A stretch of DNA of 64,000 nt from Pseudomonadota bacterium (GTDB lineage: Bacteria; Pseudomonadota; Gammaproteobacteria; Burkholderiales; Sulfuriferulaceae). The translations under genes and the position numbers were made by a program. Shown in pieces: positions 1 through 9,187 of the stretch (position 1 is the first letter of the stretch; every line of letters begins with the position of its first letter). The stretch is from positions 1 to 64,000 of the forward strand of contig JAJYPN010000011.1 of NCBI GenBank assembly GCA_021795395.1, written 5' to 3'. The notes beneath the pieces were generated by a model that did no database searches, had not been told where the DNA came from, and saw only the letters and a program-made list of their open reading frames with translations.

Positions 1-2
1 CC

Positions 3-1250
3 GCCTGGACATTGAATATCGTCGCAGCGCTGATCCAGGGATTATTACTGTTTGCGATCGCGCCGTCGGTAGCTCATTTTTACAACGACCACCGTTTGAT
101 ATTGATCGTTCAGCTGCTTGCATTAGGCACGCTGGTGCAGGGATTCGAGAATATCGGCATAGTCGCCTTTCGTAAGGAACTTGAATTTCACAAGGATTTC
201 AATTTTCAGCTGGCCAAAAAACTCATTTCATTTGTTGTAACCATGGCCATGGCATTCTGGCTGAGAAATTACTGGGCGCTGATCGGCGGCATGCTGGTGT
301 CGCGTTTCATGGGTGTCGCATTCAGTTATACGCTGCAATCCTACCGACCGAAATTTTCACTTGCGGCGAGAGGCGAGTTGTTCCATTTCTCCAAATGGCT
401 CCTTGTCAATAATCTGCTTTTTTTCGCCAACCATCAATCCGCGAGCTTCATCCTGGGCAAGATCACCGGCGCCAACGCACTGGGATTGTTCTCGCTGTCG
501 TATGAAATATCCAACCTGCCCTCCACCGACCTGGTGGCGCCCATCAACCGCGCCATTTTTCCCGGTTACGCGAAAATGGCGCACGACCTGGAAATGTTGC
601 GGCAGGGATACCTGAATGTCTTTGCTGCGATAGCGCTGGTGGCGCTACCGGTTTGCAGCGGCATCGCGCTGCTCGCCGATCCGCTGGTGCATGTCATGCT
701 GGGCGAAAAATGGCTGGCGGCCATCCCCTTGATTCAAATCCTCGCGATCGCCGGATTAACCCAATCGCTGCAAACCAATAAAAGTTCCATTTACCTTGCT
801 CTGGGCCGACCGCGCATCCTGACCCTGCTCGCGGTTTTCCATGCGCTCGCATTGTTGCCGGCACTGGTGTGGGGAGCGATGCTGGACGGCGCGATGGGAG
901 CCGCCTATGCCACCGTCATGATATCAATACTGCTCATGCCGATAAATTTTTTTATTCTGTCGAGAATCCTGCGTCTGCGCCTCATACGCCTAGTCGCGGT
1001 AATCTGGCGGCCGGCGCTCGCCTCGCTCGTCATGATTGCGGCGGTCGGCGCGCTGCAAGCCGTCACTCGAACCGGCAATACCTTTATCGGCAATCTCGGC
1101 CAACTCGTTATTCTGGCGTTGGCGGGTAGTCTGGTTTATAGCGGCGCCGTTTTATTATTGTGGCGAATCTCGGGAATGAAGCCGGGAGTGGAAACGCTCG
1201 TACTGGGCAAACTAGGCGGTCGTTATCGGTCCATTTTCGTTAAAGAGTAA
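3..1250 (+). CDS. Lipopolysaccharide/EPS flippase (Wzx-like), 5' end cut by window
   Basis: The reading frame is open to the left edge, so the true start lies outside the window; the first internal candidate is a TTG at 12. The visible 412 or so residues are strongly hydrophobic with repeated membrane segments, and they carry the MOP-superfamily pattern of Polysacc_synt_3 flippases found in exosortase-associated EPS loci (an early FRKELEFHKDF segment, then HFSKWLLVNNLL). The expected role is flipping undecaprenyl-linked repeat units across the inner membrane. It is followed convergently by glycosyltransferase genes on the other strand. The family call is by recognition; the substrate is unknown. 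Confidence 0.85.
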   Translation, partial: AWTLNIVAALIQGLLLFAIAPSVAHFYNDHRLILIVQLLALGTLVQGFENIGIVAFRKELEFHKDFNFQLAKKLISFVVTMAMAFWLRNYWALIGGMLVSRFMGVAFSYTLQSYRPKFSLAARGELFHFSKWLLVNNLLFFANHQSASFILGKITGANALGLFSLSYEISNLPSTDLVAPINRAIFPGYAKMAHDLEMLRQGYLNVFAAIALVALPVCSGIALLADPLVHVMLGEKWLAAIPLIQILAIAGLTQSLQTNKSSIYLALGRPRILTLLAVFHALALLPALVWGAMLDGAMGAAYATVMISILLMPINFFILSRILRLRLIRLVAVIWRPALASLVMIAAVGALQAVTRTGNTFIGNLGQLVILALAGSLVYSGAVLLLWRISGMKPGVETLVLGKLGGRYRSIFVKE

Positions 1251-1277
1251 TACCGAGACACGAATCTTTTAGCTTCT

Positions 1278-2258
1278 CTATTTTGTCGAGCCACGTTCAT
1301 TTCTGCTTAGTTCCTTAAATATACCGCAGACAATCGCGTGTTCAGCAAATTTATCCAACCATTCGGATGGATCGCAAAATGCCCGAGCCCACAGATATTC
1401 AAGCTTGGTTTGAACAAACTGGCGCCAAAGCCAACGGGGTTTTCCGAATAATTTGTACCCATAATCCGGCGTACTCAAAAAAGCCCGGGTTTGACCGTCT
1501 TTTTCGTAATAATTTTGCAGATACTTCAAAGTCATGCGATCTTTGCTGTTGATGTGTTTGACACTTGCTTCCGGAACCCATATTCCGGTTGCGCCTTCTC
1601 GAAGAACATTTCTTATCAATGAAGTTTCTTCACCCATGTAGTTGCCGGTTGGGCTGGCTCCTAATTCAGCCGCATAAAACGATCGTTTTTGTTCAATACT
1701 TCGTATTGCAAAATTTGCTCCAAAAGGCACCCGATTTGGTTCTTTATGTGAAAATGTCACGGGAATATTGCCCAAATCGTTGTGACAAAATGCATTGGCG
1801 ACCGATCGCCAGCCCTTATTCAGCCATTCTGGTTGATCGCCATCAAAAACCGCTCGAATTGGCCCGCCAAAAAGTGCTGCATCGTGATAACGATCGAAGG
1901 CGGCCAAATAAGCAATCATCCATCGCTCATCGACTACAACATCATCATCCGTCCATATAATATAATTGCCGCGGGCCGCAGCGACAGCGGCATTTCTTGC
2001 ATTTGAAAGCCCGGGTTTGCTTTCAAAAATTCTCTTTATCGGAAGCTCGTGCTCAAAAGATCGAATTATTTCATCCGTCTCATCTGTCGAATTATTATTG
2101 ACTACAAGCACTTCCCAATTCAAGCCGGATGGCTTATGCATCATTGTTAAACTGTGCAAGGTGCGAGCCAGAGAATCCGATCGGTTCCATGTACATATTG
2201 CGATAGTGACGTCCTTTCCAGCCTCCTCGTTCGTCTTATTCAAATCCAACTCGTTCAT
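1278..2258 (-). CDS. Family 2 glycosyltransferase
   Basis: A 326-residue GT-A type glycosyltransferase. The N-terminus has TIAICTWNR, followed by VVNNNSTDET and the nucleotide/metal-binding WTDDDVV segment near residues 100-110, which is the DXD-like site of GT2 enzymes. It probably adds a sugar to the lipid-linked EPS repeat unit on the cytoplasmic face. The ATG at 2258 is preceded by an AAGGA Shine-Dalgarno. It lies downstream of a GT4 gene on the same strand with a 195-bp gap that holds no convincing gene. Donor and acceptor cannot be read from sequence. Confidence 0.88.
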   Translation of the reverse strand: MNELDLNKTNEEAGKDVTIAICTWNRSDSLARTLHSLTMMHKPSGLNWEVLVVNNNSTDETDEIIRSFEHELPIKRIFESKPGLSNARNAAVAAARGNYIIWTDDDVVVDERWMIAYLAAFDRYHDAALFGGPIRAVFDGDQPEWLNKGWRSVANAFCHNDLGNIPVTFSHKEPNRVPFGANFAIRSIEQKRSFYAAELGASPTGNYMGEETSLIRNVLREGATGIWVPEASVKHINSKDRMTLKYLQNYYEKDGQTRAFLSTPDYGYKLFGKPRWLWRQFVQTKLEYLWARAFCDPSEWLDKFAEHAIVCGIFKELSRNERGSTK

Positions 2259-2453
2259 ATAATTTCCTTGCAGACCAGATTTGATAGCAAAACCGCCTTG
2301 AATAATTCGGCATTAATTGTCGCATAATGTTAGTGAAATCTCGAATATTTAGCATTGCGTAGCGCCGCTCAGTACTGCCGATTACAAGTAAGCTGCCGAT
2401 CCGGCTAAACTCAAAAATATCGATACATTGCATCATAACCCCCACACGATTTA

Positions 2454-3668
2454 TCAGCACAAATCTACATAGCGCTCATAAGCCGTGTTCCAGCCGAAAT
2501 TCGACAACACATGCCGTTTCAGATTGGCCGCCATCCGTTGCGCTTCGGCAGGATGACGCAACAGGAACAGGATTTGATCCGCCAGAGCGTTAACATCATC
2601 GGACGGTACCAAACAGCCGGTTTCGCCGTGATTTAAAATTTCAGTCACACCGCCCACAGCACTGGCAATTACAGGCAAGCCGAAAACACCCGCCTCCAGT
2701 ACCACGATACCGAAAGGTTCCCGCCTCGAAGGTAATACAAACATGACTGCCGCTTCCAGATATCGTGCTATACGCGAATGAGGCAGATCCTTGACAAGGA
2801 CGACAGAATCCTCCAATCCCAGCGCCGTAATCAAGTCTTCTATCTTTTTTTCAGATTCGCCCGACCGTCCGATCAACACAAGCCGATGTTCCGGAAACGC
2901 CGTATGAATTAATGCAAAAGCCCGTACCAGTACATCCTGGCCTTTTTTATCTTCGAATGTACCGATATTCAGGATAAACGGACGATCGGCAAGTGCGGGG
3001 TCAATCCGGAAACTTCGATCGGACTCCCTGTTCAATCGATCGAAATCGATACCGTTGTGTATGATTTCCGGCTGGCAATGCGGTGAGAACGATATCACCT
3101 GATCAGCGAGACTTTGCGAACACGTCACTATCGAATCCGCCGATGCCATGAGAAATTTCCAGCCGATTTTTTCCAGATATCGGGTGTTGACGGCATTGCC
3201 GATATCCAATCCATGAAACGAAAGTACAATTTTCCCCTTGAACATCCGTAATTTTTTTAAAGCCACGAAACTCAATATCGCCAAAGTAGGATAATGCGCA
3301 TTGATCACAGCTACCCGATTGCGTTTCAAGAAGCTGGCGATGGTTTTCCATTGAGCCGGCATATCCAATACATAGCTCAGCAATCCAGATACCGGATGCT
3401 TGCTGTCATGCGGCGAGCGCAGGCGGAATAGCACCTTGTCGAATCCGTCTTCATGCCGATTCGTCAAGTTGGGATACGACCAGTCGCTTATCATCAACAA
3501 GGGGCGATATCGACCATGCGATTCAAATTCCTTGTAAAGGTTGACTACTACCTGGTTGACGCCCCCCGGATGGTCAATTTCCCAAGGTAAAATAAATAGA
3601 TGGGTGAGCTTGTCAATCTGCATCTGGCCTGCACATCCTGAAAATTCCAACAATAAATTAGCTGGCAT
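2454..3668 (-). CDS. Family 4 glycosyltransferase
   Basis: A 404-residue GT-B fold glycosyltransferase. The N-terminal half has a glycine-rich HPGGVNQVV motif. The C-terminal half has the GT4 donor-binding signature SRREPFGIVVLEAG, with the paired glutamates, and a following GLPVIASAVGGVTEI. It should transfer a hexose from a nucleotide sugar to the growing EPS unit. The start is uncertain: the ATG at 3623 (16 residues in, MQIDKLTH) gives a more typical N-terminus, but neither start has a strong ribosome site. It faces away from the ligase gene at 3797, so the roughly 130-bp interval must hold two divergent promoters. Confidence 0.87.
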   Translation of the reverse strand: MPANLLLEFSGCAGQMQIDKLTHLFILPWEIDHPGGVNQVVVNLYKEFESHGRYRPLLMISDWSYPNLTNRHEDGFDKVLFRLRSPHDSKHPVSGLLSYVLDMPAQWKTIASFLKRNRVAVINAHYPTLAILSFVALKKLRMFKGKIVLSFHGLDIGNAVNTRYLEKIGWKFLMASADSIVTCSQSLADQVISFSPHCQPEIIHNGIDFDRLNRESDRSFRIDPALADRPFILNIGTFEDKKGQDVLVRAFALIHTAFPEHRLVLIGRSGESEKKIEDLITALGLEDSVVLVKDLPHSRIARYLEAAVMFVLPSRREPFGIVVLEAGVFGLPVIASAVGGVTEILNHGETGCLVPSDDVNALADQILFLLRHPAEAQRMAANLKRHVLSNFGWNTAYERYVDLC

Positions 3669-3796
3669 TTTAGTTCGTCTTCATGCGAAATCATAGTAAA
3701 CTTGCACGATAATCTTACATCGGCATGATTGTATCTGACCTGCATCCACCTGAATTCGGCTGATATGACGACATTACTTCTCGGCAAGGAATTTTA

Positions 3797-5134
3797 ATGA
3801 GAGACATCCTCATTTCCGTCATCGTCTTCGGCTCCTTGCCGTTCATCCTCAAACGCCCGTACATCGGGATTTTAATGTGGGTATGGATCAGCGTGATGAA
3901 TCCGCACCGGCTGGCTTATGGCTTTGCGTACAGTTTCCCCTTCGCCGAAATCATCGCGCTGACTACCCTCTTATCGACATTGTTCAGCAAAGCCCGCCGT
4001 TTCCCTGTCGTGCCGACGACCGTATTTTTAATGCTCTTCATGATCTGGATGAATATTACCTCTCTCTTTGCCATACATTTCGACCAGATTTATTTTCACT
4101 GGGCAACCATCATGAAAATACTATTGATGACACTGGTATCGATAGCAGTGATACATACCAGGGAACAGGTACGTTTATTCATCTGGGTGCTGGTGCTGTC
4201 GTTGGGGTTTTACGGAGTAAAGGGAGGGATTTTCACTCTGGCCAGCGGCGGAAATTTTCATGTATGGGGACCGGAAGGCTCATTCATTGAAGACAATAAT
4301 TCTCTGGCGCTGGCGTTGATCATGCTCATCCCGTTGATGCGCTACCTGCAACTTACCGAACCCAGCGTTTGGGTACGACGAGGTTTGACGGTAGCCATGC
4401 TGTTATGCGGATTTTCCGCTCTCGGCAGTTATTCACGCGGCGCCCTGATCGCCATTGCCGCAACTTCGGTGTTTTTATGGTTTAAAAGCCCCAGGAAGCT
4501 GGTCCTGGGTGTGGGCTTGACTATCGCTATCACATTGCTGGTTACTTTCATGCCTGCACAATGGGAAGAAAGAATGCATACCATCGATACCTATCAGCAG
4601 GACGCTTCTGCCATGGGCAGGATCAATGCCTGGCATATGGCCTGGAACCTGGCAATGGATAGACCGATCGTAGGAGGAGGATTCGAAATTTACGACAAGG
4701 GAGTGTTTGCGAAATACGCCCCCAATCCGCTCGATGTGCACGCCGCGCACAGCATCTATTTTCAGGTGCTGGGGGAACACGGATTTGTCGGTCTCGCGCT
4801 TTTTTTAATCCTCGGGATATTAACCTGGCGCAACGGCAGCTGGATCATTGCAAAATCACGAGACAGGCCTGATTTGCTGTGGGCATCCGATCTGGCAAAA
4901 ATGCTGCAGGTAAGCCAGATCGCGTACGCTACGGGCGGAGCTTTCCTGAGCCTCGCCTATTTCGACATGCCGTATTATGTGCTGGCGGCGATGCTGATTA
5001 CCAGAATCGTGGTCGAAAGGGAATTGCACACCGTCACCCGAACGGCCGCTATACTGGCACCAAAAAGGATCCTGAAAAATCGCCCCGCTTTTTCCAGAAA
5101 CCCGATACGGCCTCTCGATCAGTCCGGCAACTGA
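3797..5134 (+). CDS. Putative O-glycosylation ligase, exosortase-A-associated
   Basis: A 445-residue polytopic membrane protein of the O-antigen ligase/Wzy_C superfamily. The start MRDILISVIVFGSLPF, followed by KRPYIGILMW and SVMNPHRLAYGFAY, is the hallmark of the exosortase-A-associated ligase family. The conserved periplasmic loop carries VGGGFEIYD and then HSIYFQVLGEHGFVGL, which supplies the catalytic-type histidine and glutamate. Such proteins are proposed to attach glycan to PEP-CTERM proteins or to polymerise it. An AAGGA ribosome site lies 6 bases before the ATG. The FeeM-like gene follows on the same strand after 134 bp. Confidence 0.88.
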   Translation: MRDILISVIVFGSLPFILKRPYIGILMWVWISVMNPHRLAYGFAYSFPFAEIIALTTLLSTLFSKARRFPVVPTTVFLMLFMIWMNITSLFAIHFDQIYFHWATIMKILLMTLVSIAVIHTREQVRLFIWVLVLSLGFYGVKGGIFTLASGGNFHVWGPEGSFIEDNNSLALALIMLIPLMRYLQLTEPSVWVRRGLTVAMLLCGFSALGSYSRGALIAIAATSVFLWFKSPRKLVLGVGLTIAITLLVTFMPAQWEERMHTIDTYQQDASAMGRINAWHMAWNLAMDRPIVGGGFEIYDKGVFAKYAPNPLDVHAAHSIYFQVLGEHGFVGLALFLILGILTWRNGSWIIAKSRDRPDLLWASDLAKMLQVSQIAYATGGAFLSLAYFDMPYYVLAAMLITRIVVERELHTVTRTAAILAPKRILKNRPAFSRNPIRPLDQSGN

Positions 5135-5268
5135 TCATGCCTGCGTATAAATTATCGGGATCTTTTATCTTTTTTTCATTTCTGATTATCTTCAAATGGG
5201 AATTTTGGCTTGTATTTGACCTAACATAGTAATACACTGTTGCCAACTCGTACAGGACTAACCGCGTT

Positions 5269-6051
5269 ATGCCATTAATGATGAAGTATCCCGTCCAAGA
5301 ACATAACGAAGATGTGATTGCCTCATTTTTTGAAAAAACCAGCGGGAAAATGTCAACCTACAGCGTTGATTTTACTGAAGAAGACAGCCAGCAAGACATA
5401 GCAACCGAAAAGAGCGAATTCAGGATACGGCTGGCGAATACCGCCAATCGCAGAGGGGCTGCCAGTATCCTCATCAACAAGATGTACTCATGGCGCGGCT
5501 ATGGAAACGGGAACGTCTCCCAGATCAATAACCCCAACCGGATTACCTTGCTGGCCTCGGGGCCGGACGATGTAGCCATTGGTACCATTTCCATGGGACT
5601 GCATTCGTCGCTGGGCTTGTATGCCGATACCATGTATCACGATGAACTGGAACAGCTCCGGCGACAAGGCAAGATCGTGTGCGAATACAATCGCCTTGCC
5701 ATCGATCCCGAGATCAAATCCAAACGGGTGTTGGCGAGTCTTTTTCATATTGCTTATCTCTATCCCTATTATCTGTTCGGTCATACGGATGGGGTGCTCG
5801 AAGTCAATCCTCGACATGTCCGGTTTTACGAAAAAATGATGGGATTTACCCAGATCGGCCCTGAGCGTACCTGCCCGCGAGTAAATGCTCCCGCCGTTTT
5901 ATTGCATACCGATTTTTCTTACGCCAGGGAACAGATCAAAAAATGGGGCGGCCTCATGGATAAAGCACGTCATGAACGTTCGCTGTACCCCTATTTTTTT
6001 GATCCTGTTGATGAAGCGGGTATTCTTGGGCGTCTCAAGGCCATGACCTGA
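5269..6051 (+). CDS. FeeM-like N-acyl amino acid synthase (GNAT fold)
   Basis: A 260-residue protein resembling FeeM-type long-chain N-acyl amino acid synthases, which join an acyl chain from acyl-ACP to an amino acid. Visible family features are FRIRLANTANRRGAASILINKMY, CEYNRLAIDP in the acyl-CoA/ACP core, and the C-terminal pattern HTDGVLEVNPRHVRFYEKMMGF, matching the PRHVRFYE stretch of autoinducer-synthase-like GNATs. Related acyltransferases are recurrent in exosortase loci. It begins a tight set with the ThiF-like (22 bp) and nitroreductase-like (59 bp) genes. The acyl donor and amino acid are unknown. ATG codons also occur at residues 4 and 5. Confidence 0.75.
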   Translation: MPLMMKYPVQEHNEDVIASFFEKTSGKMSTYSVDFTEEDSQQDIATEKSEFRIRLANTANRRGAASILINKMYSWRGYGNGNVSQINNPNRITLLASGPDDVAIGTISMGLHSSLGLYADTMYHDELEQLRRQGKIVCEYNRLAIDPEIKSKRVLASLFHIAYLYPYYLFGHTDGVLEVNPRHVRFYEKMMGFTQIGPERTCPRVNAPAVLLHTDFSYAREQIKKWGGLMDKARHERSLYPYFFDPVDEAGILGRLKAMT

Positions 6052-6073
6052 TCTGTTTTGAAAAGGATAACCC

Positions 6074-6958
6074 ATGCCTCATGAGCAATTCTGTTATGAC
6101 AGCGCATTCTCCAGAAATATAGGATGGGTCACCCGGGATGAACAGGCCGTGCTGCAGGGCAAGCGCGTCGCCATTGCAGGCATGGGAGGTGTAGGAGGCG
6201 TACATTTGCTGACATTGGTACGTCTCGGCATAGGCGCTTTCAATATCGCCGATTTCGATGTCTTCGAAATTCAGAATTTCAACCGCCAGGTTGGGGCTAC
6301 CTTATCCGCACTGAATCAGCCCAAGGCGGAAACCCTGGCAAACATGGCGCTGGATATCAATCCCGACCTCGATATCAAGATTTTTTCCAATGGCATCGAT
6401 GAACAGAATCTGCCTGCGTTCCTGGCCGATACCGATCTATACGTGGACGGCTTGGATTTTTTTGCCTTTGATGCCCGCCAATCCACCTTCGCAGCGTGCG
6501 CGAAATATGGCATCCCTGCCATTACTGCAGCGCCTTTGGGCATGGGCGCGGCGCTGCTGATTTTTATGCCCGGGAAAATGAGTTTTGAGGAATATTTTAT
6601 TTGGGGTCGTCGCAGCGAAGATGAAAAAGCCTTGCGGTTTTTGTTGGGCCTGGCTCCCGCAGGCTTGCACTTCGGCTATCTGGCCGACCGCAGCGCGGTC
6701 AATCTGGCGGAACGTAGAGGACCTTCAACGATCATGGCGTGCCAGATGTGTGCCGGCATGACCGCCACGGAAGCACTGAAAATATTATTGAAACGCGGCA
6801 AGGTATTGTCCGCACCCCACAGCTTGCAATTCGATGCCTATCGCAACAAGATTTCCCGTTCCTGGAGACCGGGTGGCAATAATCATCTTCTACAAAAAAT
6901 TGCCCTGATGATAGGGAAAAGGCGACTTGCGAAACTTGCGCAATCTCCATCCGTTTAA
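6074..6958 (+). CDS. ThiF/MoeB/HesA (E1-like) adenylyltransferase
   Basis: A 294-residue Rossmann-fold adenylating enzyme. It has the nucleotide-binding loop AGMGGVGG (about residues 35-42), an acidic strand DFDVFEIQNFNRQ carrying the Arg finger, the lysine of QPKAETL and the VDGLD acidic motif, so adenylation residues appear intact. Only one CxxC pair is visible (CQMC, about residue 223), whereas MoeB/ThiF normally have two zinc-binding pairs, so it is probably a divergent subtype acting on something other than ThiS or MoaD. The ribosome site AAGGA is well placed. Its neighbours suggest activation of a carboxylate in an N-acyl amino acid-related pathway; that part is inference. Confidence 0.8.
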   Translation: MPHEQFCYDSAFSRNIGWVTRDEQAVLQGKRVAIAGMGGVGGVHLLTLVRLGIGAFNIADFDVFEIQNFNRQVGATLSALNQPKAETLANMALDINPDLDIKIFSNGIDEQNLPAFLADTDLYVDGLDFFAFDARQSTFAACAKYGIPAITAAPLGMGAALLIFMPGKMSFEEYFIWGRRSEDEKALRFLLGLAPAGLHFGYLADRSAVNLAERRGPSTIMACQMCAGMTATEALKILLKRGKVLSAPHSLQFDAYRNKISRSWRPGGNNHLLQKIALMIGKRRLAKLAQSPSV

Positions 6959-7017
6959 CGCGCTCGCAACGGATTCCGGATCGGCAAGCGTATTGCGACC
7001 GCATCGAGTAAAGGGCG

Positions 7018-8109
7018 ATGGCAAAAATAGATATTGAAAAAATTCTGGATCATGCACGGTGGGCGCCCAGCGGCGATAATACGCAATGCTGGCGGTTCGA
7101 AATCGTTAATGACAGCCATTTCGCAGTTCATGGATTCGATACCCGGAAAACCTGTGTCTACGACTACCAGGGCCGCGCCAGCCTGATTGCATTGGGTGCA
7201 CTGCTGGAAAATATAATCATCGCCGCCACTGAACAATCGCTGGCGGCAATAGTGCACTATCGCGAGGACAGCAAACCTGAACGACCGCTATTCGATGTAC
7301 ATTTAAGCCACGCCGCCGTTCAACCCAGCTCCCTGTTACCCTTCATTCGCAGCCGTTCCGTGCAAAGACGCCCCTACAGCACAGAAAATCTGACTATCGA
7401 TCAAATTCGGATATTGACGACATCTTTAGGCGATACCCATACGCTGCTTTGGTTTGACGGTTTATTCAACCGCATACGCATGGCTGGCATGCTATCCGCA
7501 GCCGGTAAACTGAGGTTGACCATACCGGAGGCATATGAAGTACATCGGCAGGTCATCGCCTGGAATGCGCGATTCAGTATCGATAAAGTACCCGATCAAG
7601 CCATAGGTCTCGATAGAATTTCGTTAAAATTGATGCGCCATGTTTTAGCCAGCTGGAAGCGTGTCGAATTTTTTAACACGTATTTGGCTGGCACTCTGAT
7701 ACCAAGAATTCAACTGGATATCATTCCGGCTTTACGCTGCGCAGGACATTTCATGATCAGCGCCCATTCGAGACCGGTGTCTGTAACGGATTATATTGCG
7801 GCAGGCAGAGCCGTTCAACGTTTCTGGCTGACCGCCACACAGCTCGGTCTCCAATTGCAACCGGAAATGAGCCCATTGATTTTCAGCAGTTATGCCAGCG
7901 AAGGAATGCAAATCTCATCAAAAGCCTCCGCACAAAAACAGGCAGATAACATCCTGCAAACCATGCGCCGTCTGATCGCGAATGACAGCAATTTCGATCG
8001 GATCGTGTTCATGGGCCGGGTCGGCAAGGCCGACCCGGCTGTCGCACGTTCGACACGGCGACCGCTCGCCCAATTAACAACCGTCGATAAATTTGACACC
8101 CCTCTCTAA
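7018..8109 (+). CDS. Nitroreductase-fold protein (MoeY/Acg-like)
   Basis: A 363-residue protein with the nitroreductase-family N-terminal pattern ILDHARWAPSGDNTQCWRF (FMN-binding ARxAPSxxNxQ), then GALLENIIIAA, and RSRSVQRRPYS in the middle. It is longer than simple nitroreductases (about 200 residues) and resembles the two-lobed Acg/MoeY type. In mycobacteria a ThiF-like and a nitroreductase-like domain are joined in one protein annotated MoeY; here they are adjacent separate genes, which supports a shared reaction. It presumably binds flavin and oxidises or reduces the product of the upstream enzymes. The PEP-CTERM gene follows, with its own promoter. Confidence 0.7.
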   Translation: MAKIDIEKILDHARWAPSGDNTQCWRFEIVNDSHFAVHGFDTRKTCVYDYQGRASLIALGALLENIIIAATEQSLAAIVHYREDSKPERPLFDVHLSHAAVQPSSLLPFIRSRSVQRRPYSTENLTIDQIRILTTSLGDTHTLLWFDGLFNRIRMAGMLSAAGKLRLTIPEAYEVHRQVIAWNARFSIDKVPDQAIGLDRISLKLMRHVLASWKRVEFFNTYLAGTLIPRIQLDIIPALRCAGHFMISAHSRPVSVTDYIAAGRAVQRFWLTATQLGLQLQPEMSPLIFSSYASEGMQISSKASAQKQADNILQTMRRLIANDSNFDRIVFMGRVGKADPAVARSTRRPLAQLTTVDKFDTPL

Positions 8110-8159
8110 ACTCAATCAATCAAAATATATTTCATCATCTAATTCAATAGATTATATTG

Positions 8160-8176
8160 GTGGCATAGTAATTGCT
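8160..8176 (+). promoter_or_regulatory. Sigma-54 (-24/-12) promoter of the PEP-CTERM gene
   Basis: The sequence TGGCAT-5 bp-TTGCT starts at 8161. It puts the invariant GG and GC exactly 10 bases apart, as sigma-54 promoters require, 44 bp before the PEP-CTERM start codon. PEP-CTERM genes are commonly driven by RpoN with the PrsK/PrsR two-component system, so the position fits established biology. No PrsR activator site could be defined. Confidence 0.75.
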
Positions 8177-8219
8177 TTATCTTGGTCGTCACCTCTTTAT
8201 CGTTTCTATTGGAGCTACC

Positions 8220-9077
8220 ATGAACAAAAAGTCGATTTACTCCGCCCTGCTTGCCAGCGCAATGATTGCAGGCGTATATGCAACCCCTGCCTCGGCCAAT
8301 ATTGATATTTCCAACTGGCAACTCAATCTGCCCGGAATATTGGATACCGGTATCAACCAGCTGGCTTTTAACGGCGAAAGCTACGTCACCAACACGGCAA
8401 CCAGCACGCCCGGCATATTCACTTCTACCGACACCGGCGTATTCGATATCGCGCAATACAATAACGGCAACCCCTTGCACCTCAATGGCGGCCAACTGAC
8501 CGGCGTATTCCAGGCCACCGACCTGACCAACCTCACTGGCGGCACACCGTTTTACACATTCACTGGCGGCACATTCACCCTGTATTACAATCCTTCGCAG
8601 GTTTATGGCACGACTTCCGCCAACCTGTACGGCGCAGCAACCGGTACGGCGTTTGCGACCTTTAACATTGATGTCACCAATAACCCCAATACCGGGGGCG
8701 GCTTCCTGAATGCAAACGGCACTCCCACCGCCAATGGTACGGTCACGTTGTCCAGCACACCGCCGGCTACATTGACCAACCATCCTTTCCTGGATTCGAC
8801 GGGTACTCCTCTGTCGCCAAATATCCTGCTGGGTTTTGTCACCACCAACGCTTCGGAAGATACTACTGCCAGCCCAGGCAACTATACCATAGATCCCAAT
8901 CTGGTTGCAGCCTTGTCCGGTACTACCGGTACCATGAACAATACACCGACCAACTTGTTCATATCGAACGGCGGCCAATTCAAACTGCAGGATATTCCTG
9001 AGCCAGCTACCCTCGCGTTGATGGGTATCGGCCTGGTAGGGATTGCCGTTTCAATCCGCCGTAAGGATCGCAACTGA
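8220..9077 (+). CDS. PEP-CTERM sorting-domain protein
   Basis: A secreted protein of 285 residues. A signal peptide (MNKKSIYSALL...TPASA) precedes a low-complexity, Thr/Asn/Gly-rich, cysteine-poor body. The C-terminus has the classic exosortase sorting signal: PEPATLAL, a hydrophobic helix, and a basic tail RRKDRN. A GGAG ribosome site at 8211-8214 supports the ATG at 8220 rather than the upstream in-frame TTG at 8172. The protein should be exported, then cut and perhaps glycan-anchored by an exosortase outside this window. Its body resembles floc-associated PEP-CTERM proteins in style only. It has its own sigma-54 promoter and a strong terminator. Confidence 0.9.
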   Translation: MNKKSIYSALLASAMIAGVYATPASANIDISNWQLNLPGILDTGINQLAFNGESYVTNTATSTPGIFTSTDTGVFDIAQYNNGNPLHLNGGQLTGVFQATDLTNLTGGTPFYTFTGGTFTLYYNPSQVYGTTSANLYGAATGTAFATFNIDVTNNPNTGGGFLNANGTPTANGTVTLSSTPPATLTNHPFLDSTGTPLSPNILLGFVTTNASEDTTASPGNYTIDPNLVAALSGTTGTMNNTPTNLFISNGGQFKLQDIPEPATLALMGIGLVGIAVSIRRKDRN

Positions 9078-9103
9078 TCTGCCGGTTTCGTACCTGATTT
9101 TAC

Positions 9104-9137
9104 AAAGGGAGCATCATTGATGCTCCCTTTTTGTTTT
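9104..9137 (+). terminator. Rho-independent terminator after the PEP-CTERM gene
   Basis: A near-perfect 13-bp stem (AAAGGGAGCATCA paired with TGATGCTCCCTTT) with a very short loop, followed by TTGTTTT. It sits 27 bp past the stop codon. The opposite strand has a weaker T run, so it may also partly stop transcription from the convergent TPR lipoprotein gene. Confidence 0.9.
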
Positions 9138-9187
9138 GAATCAGAATTGCCATAGACGACATCTATTTCGCGAAACCTCATTCAGCA

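Noticed and set aside
2236-2460. 74-codon ORF between the GT2 and GT4 genes
   Set aside because: It starts with GTG, overlaps the GT2 start, has no ribosome site and no recognisable pattern.
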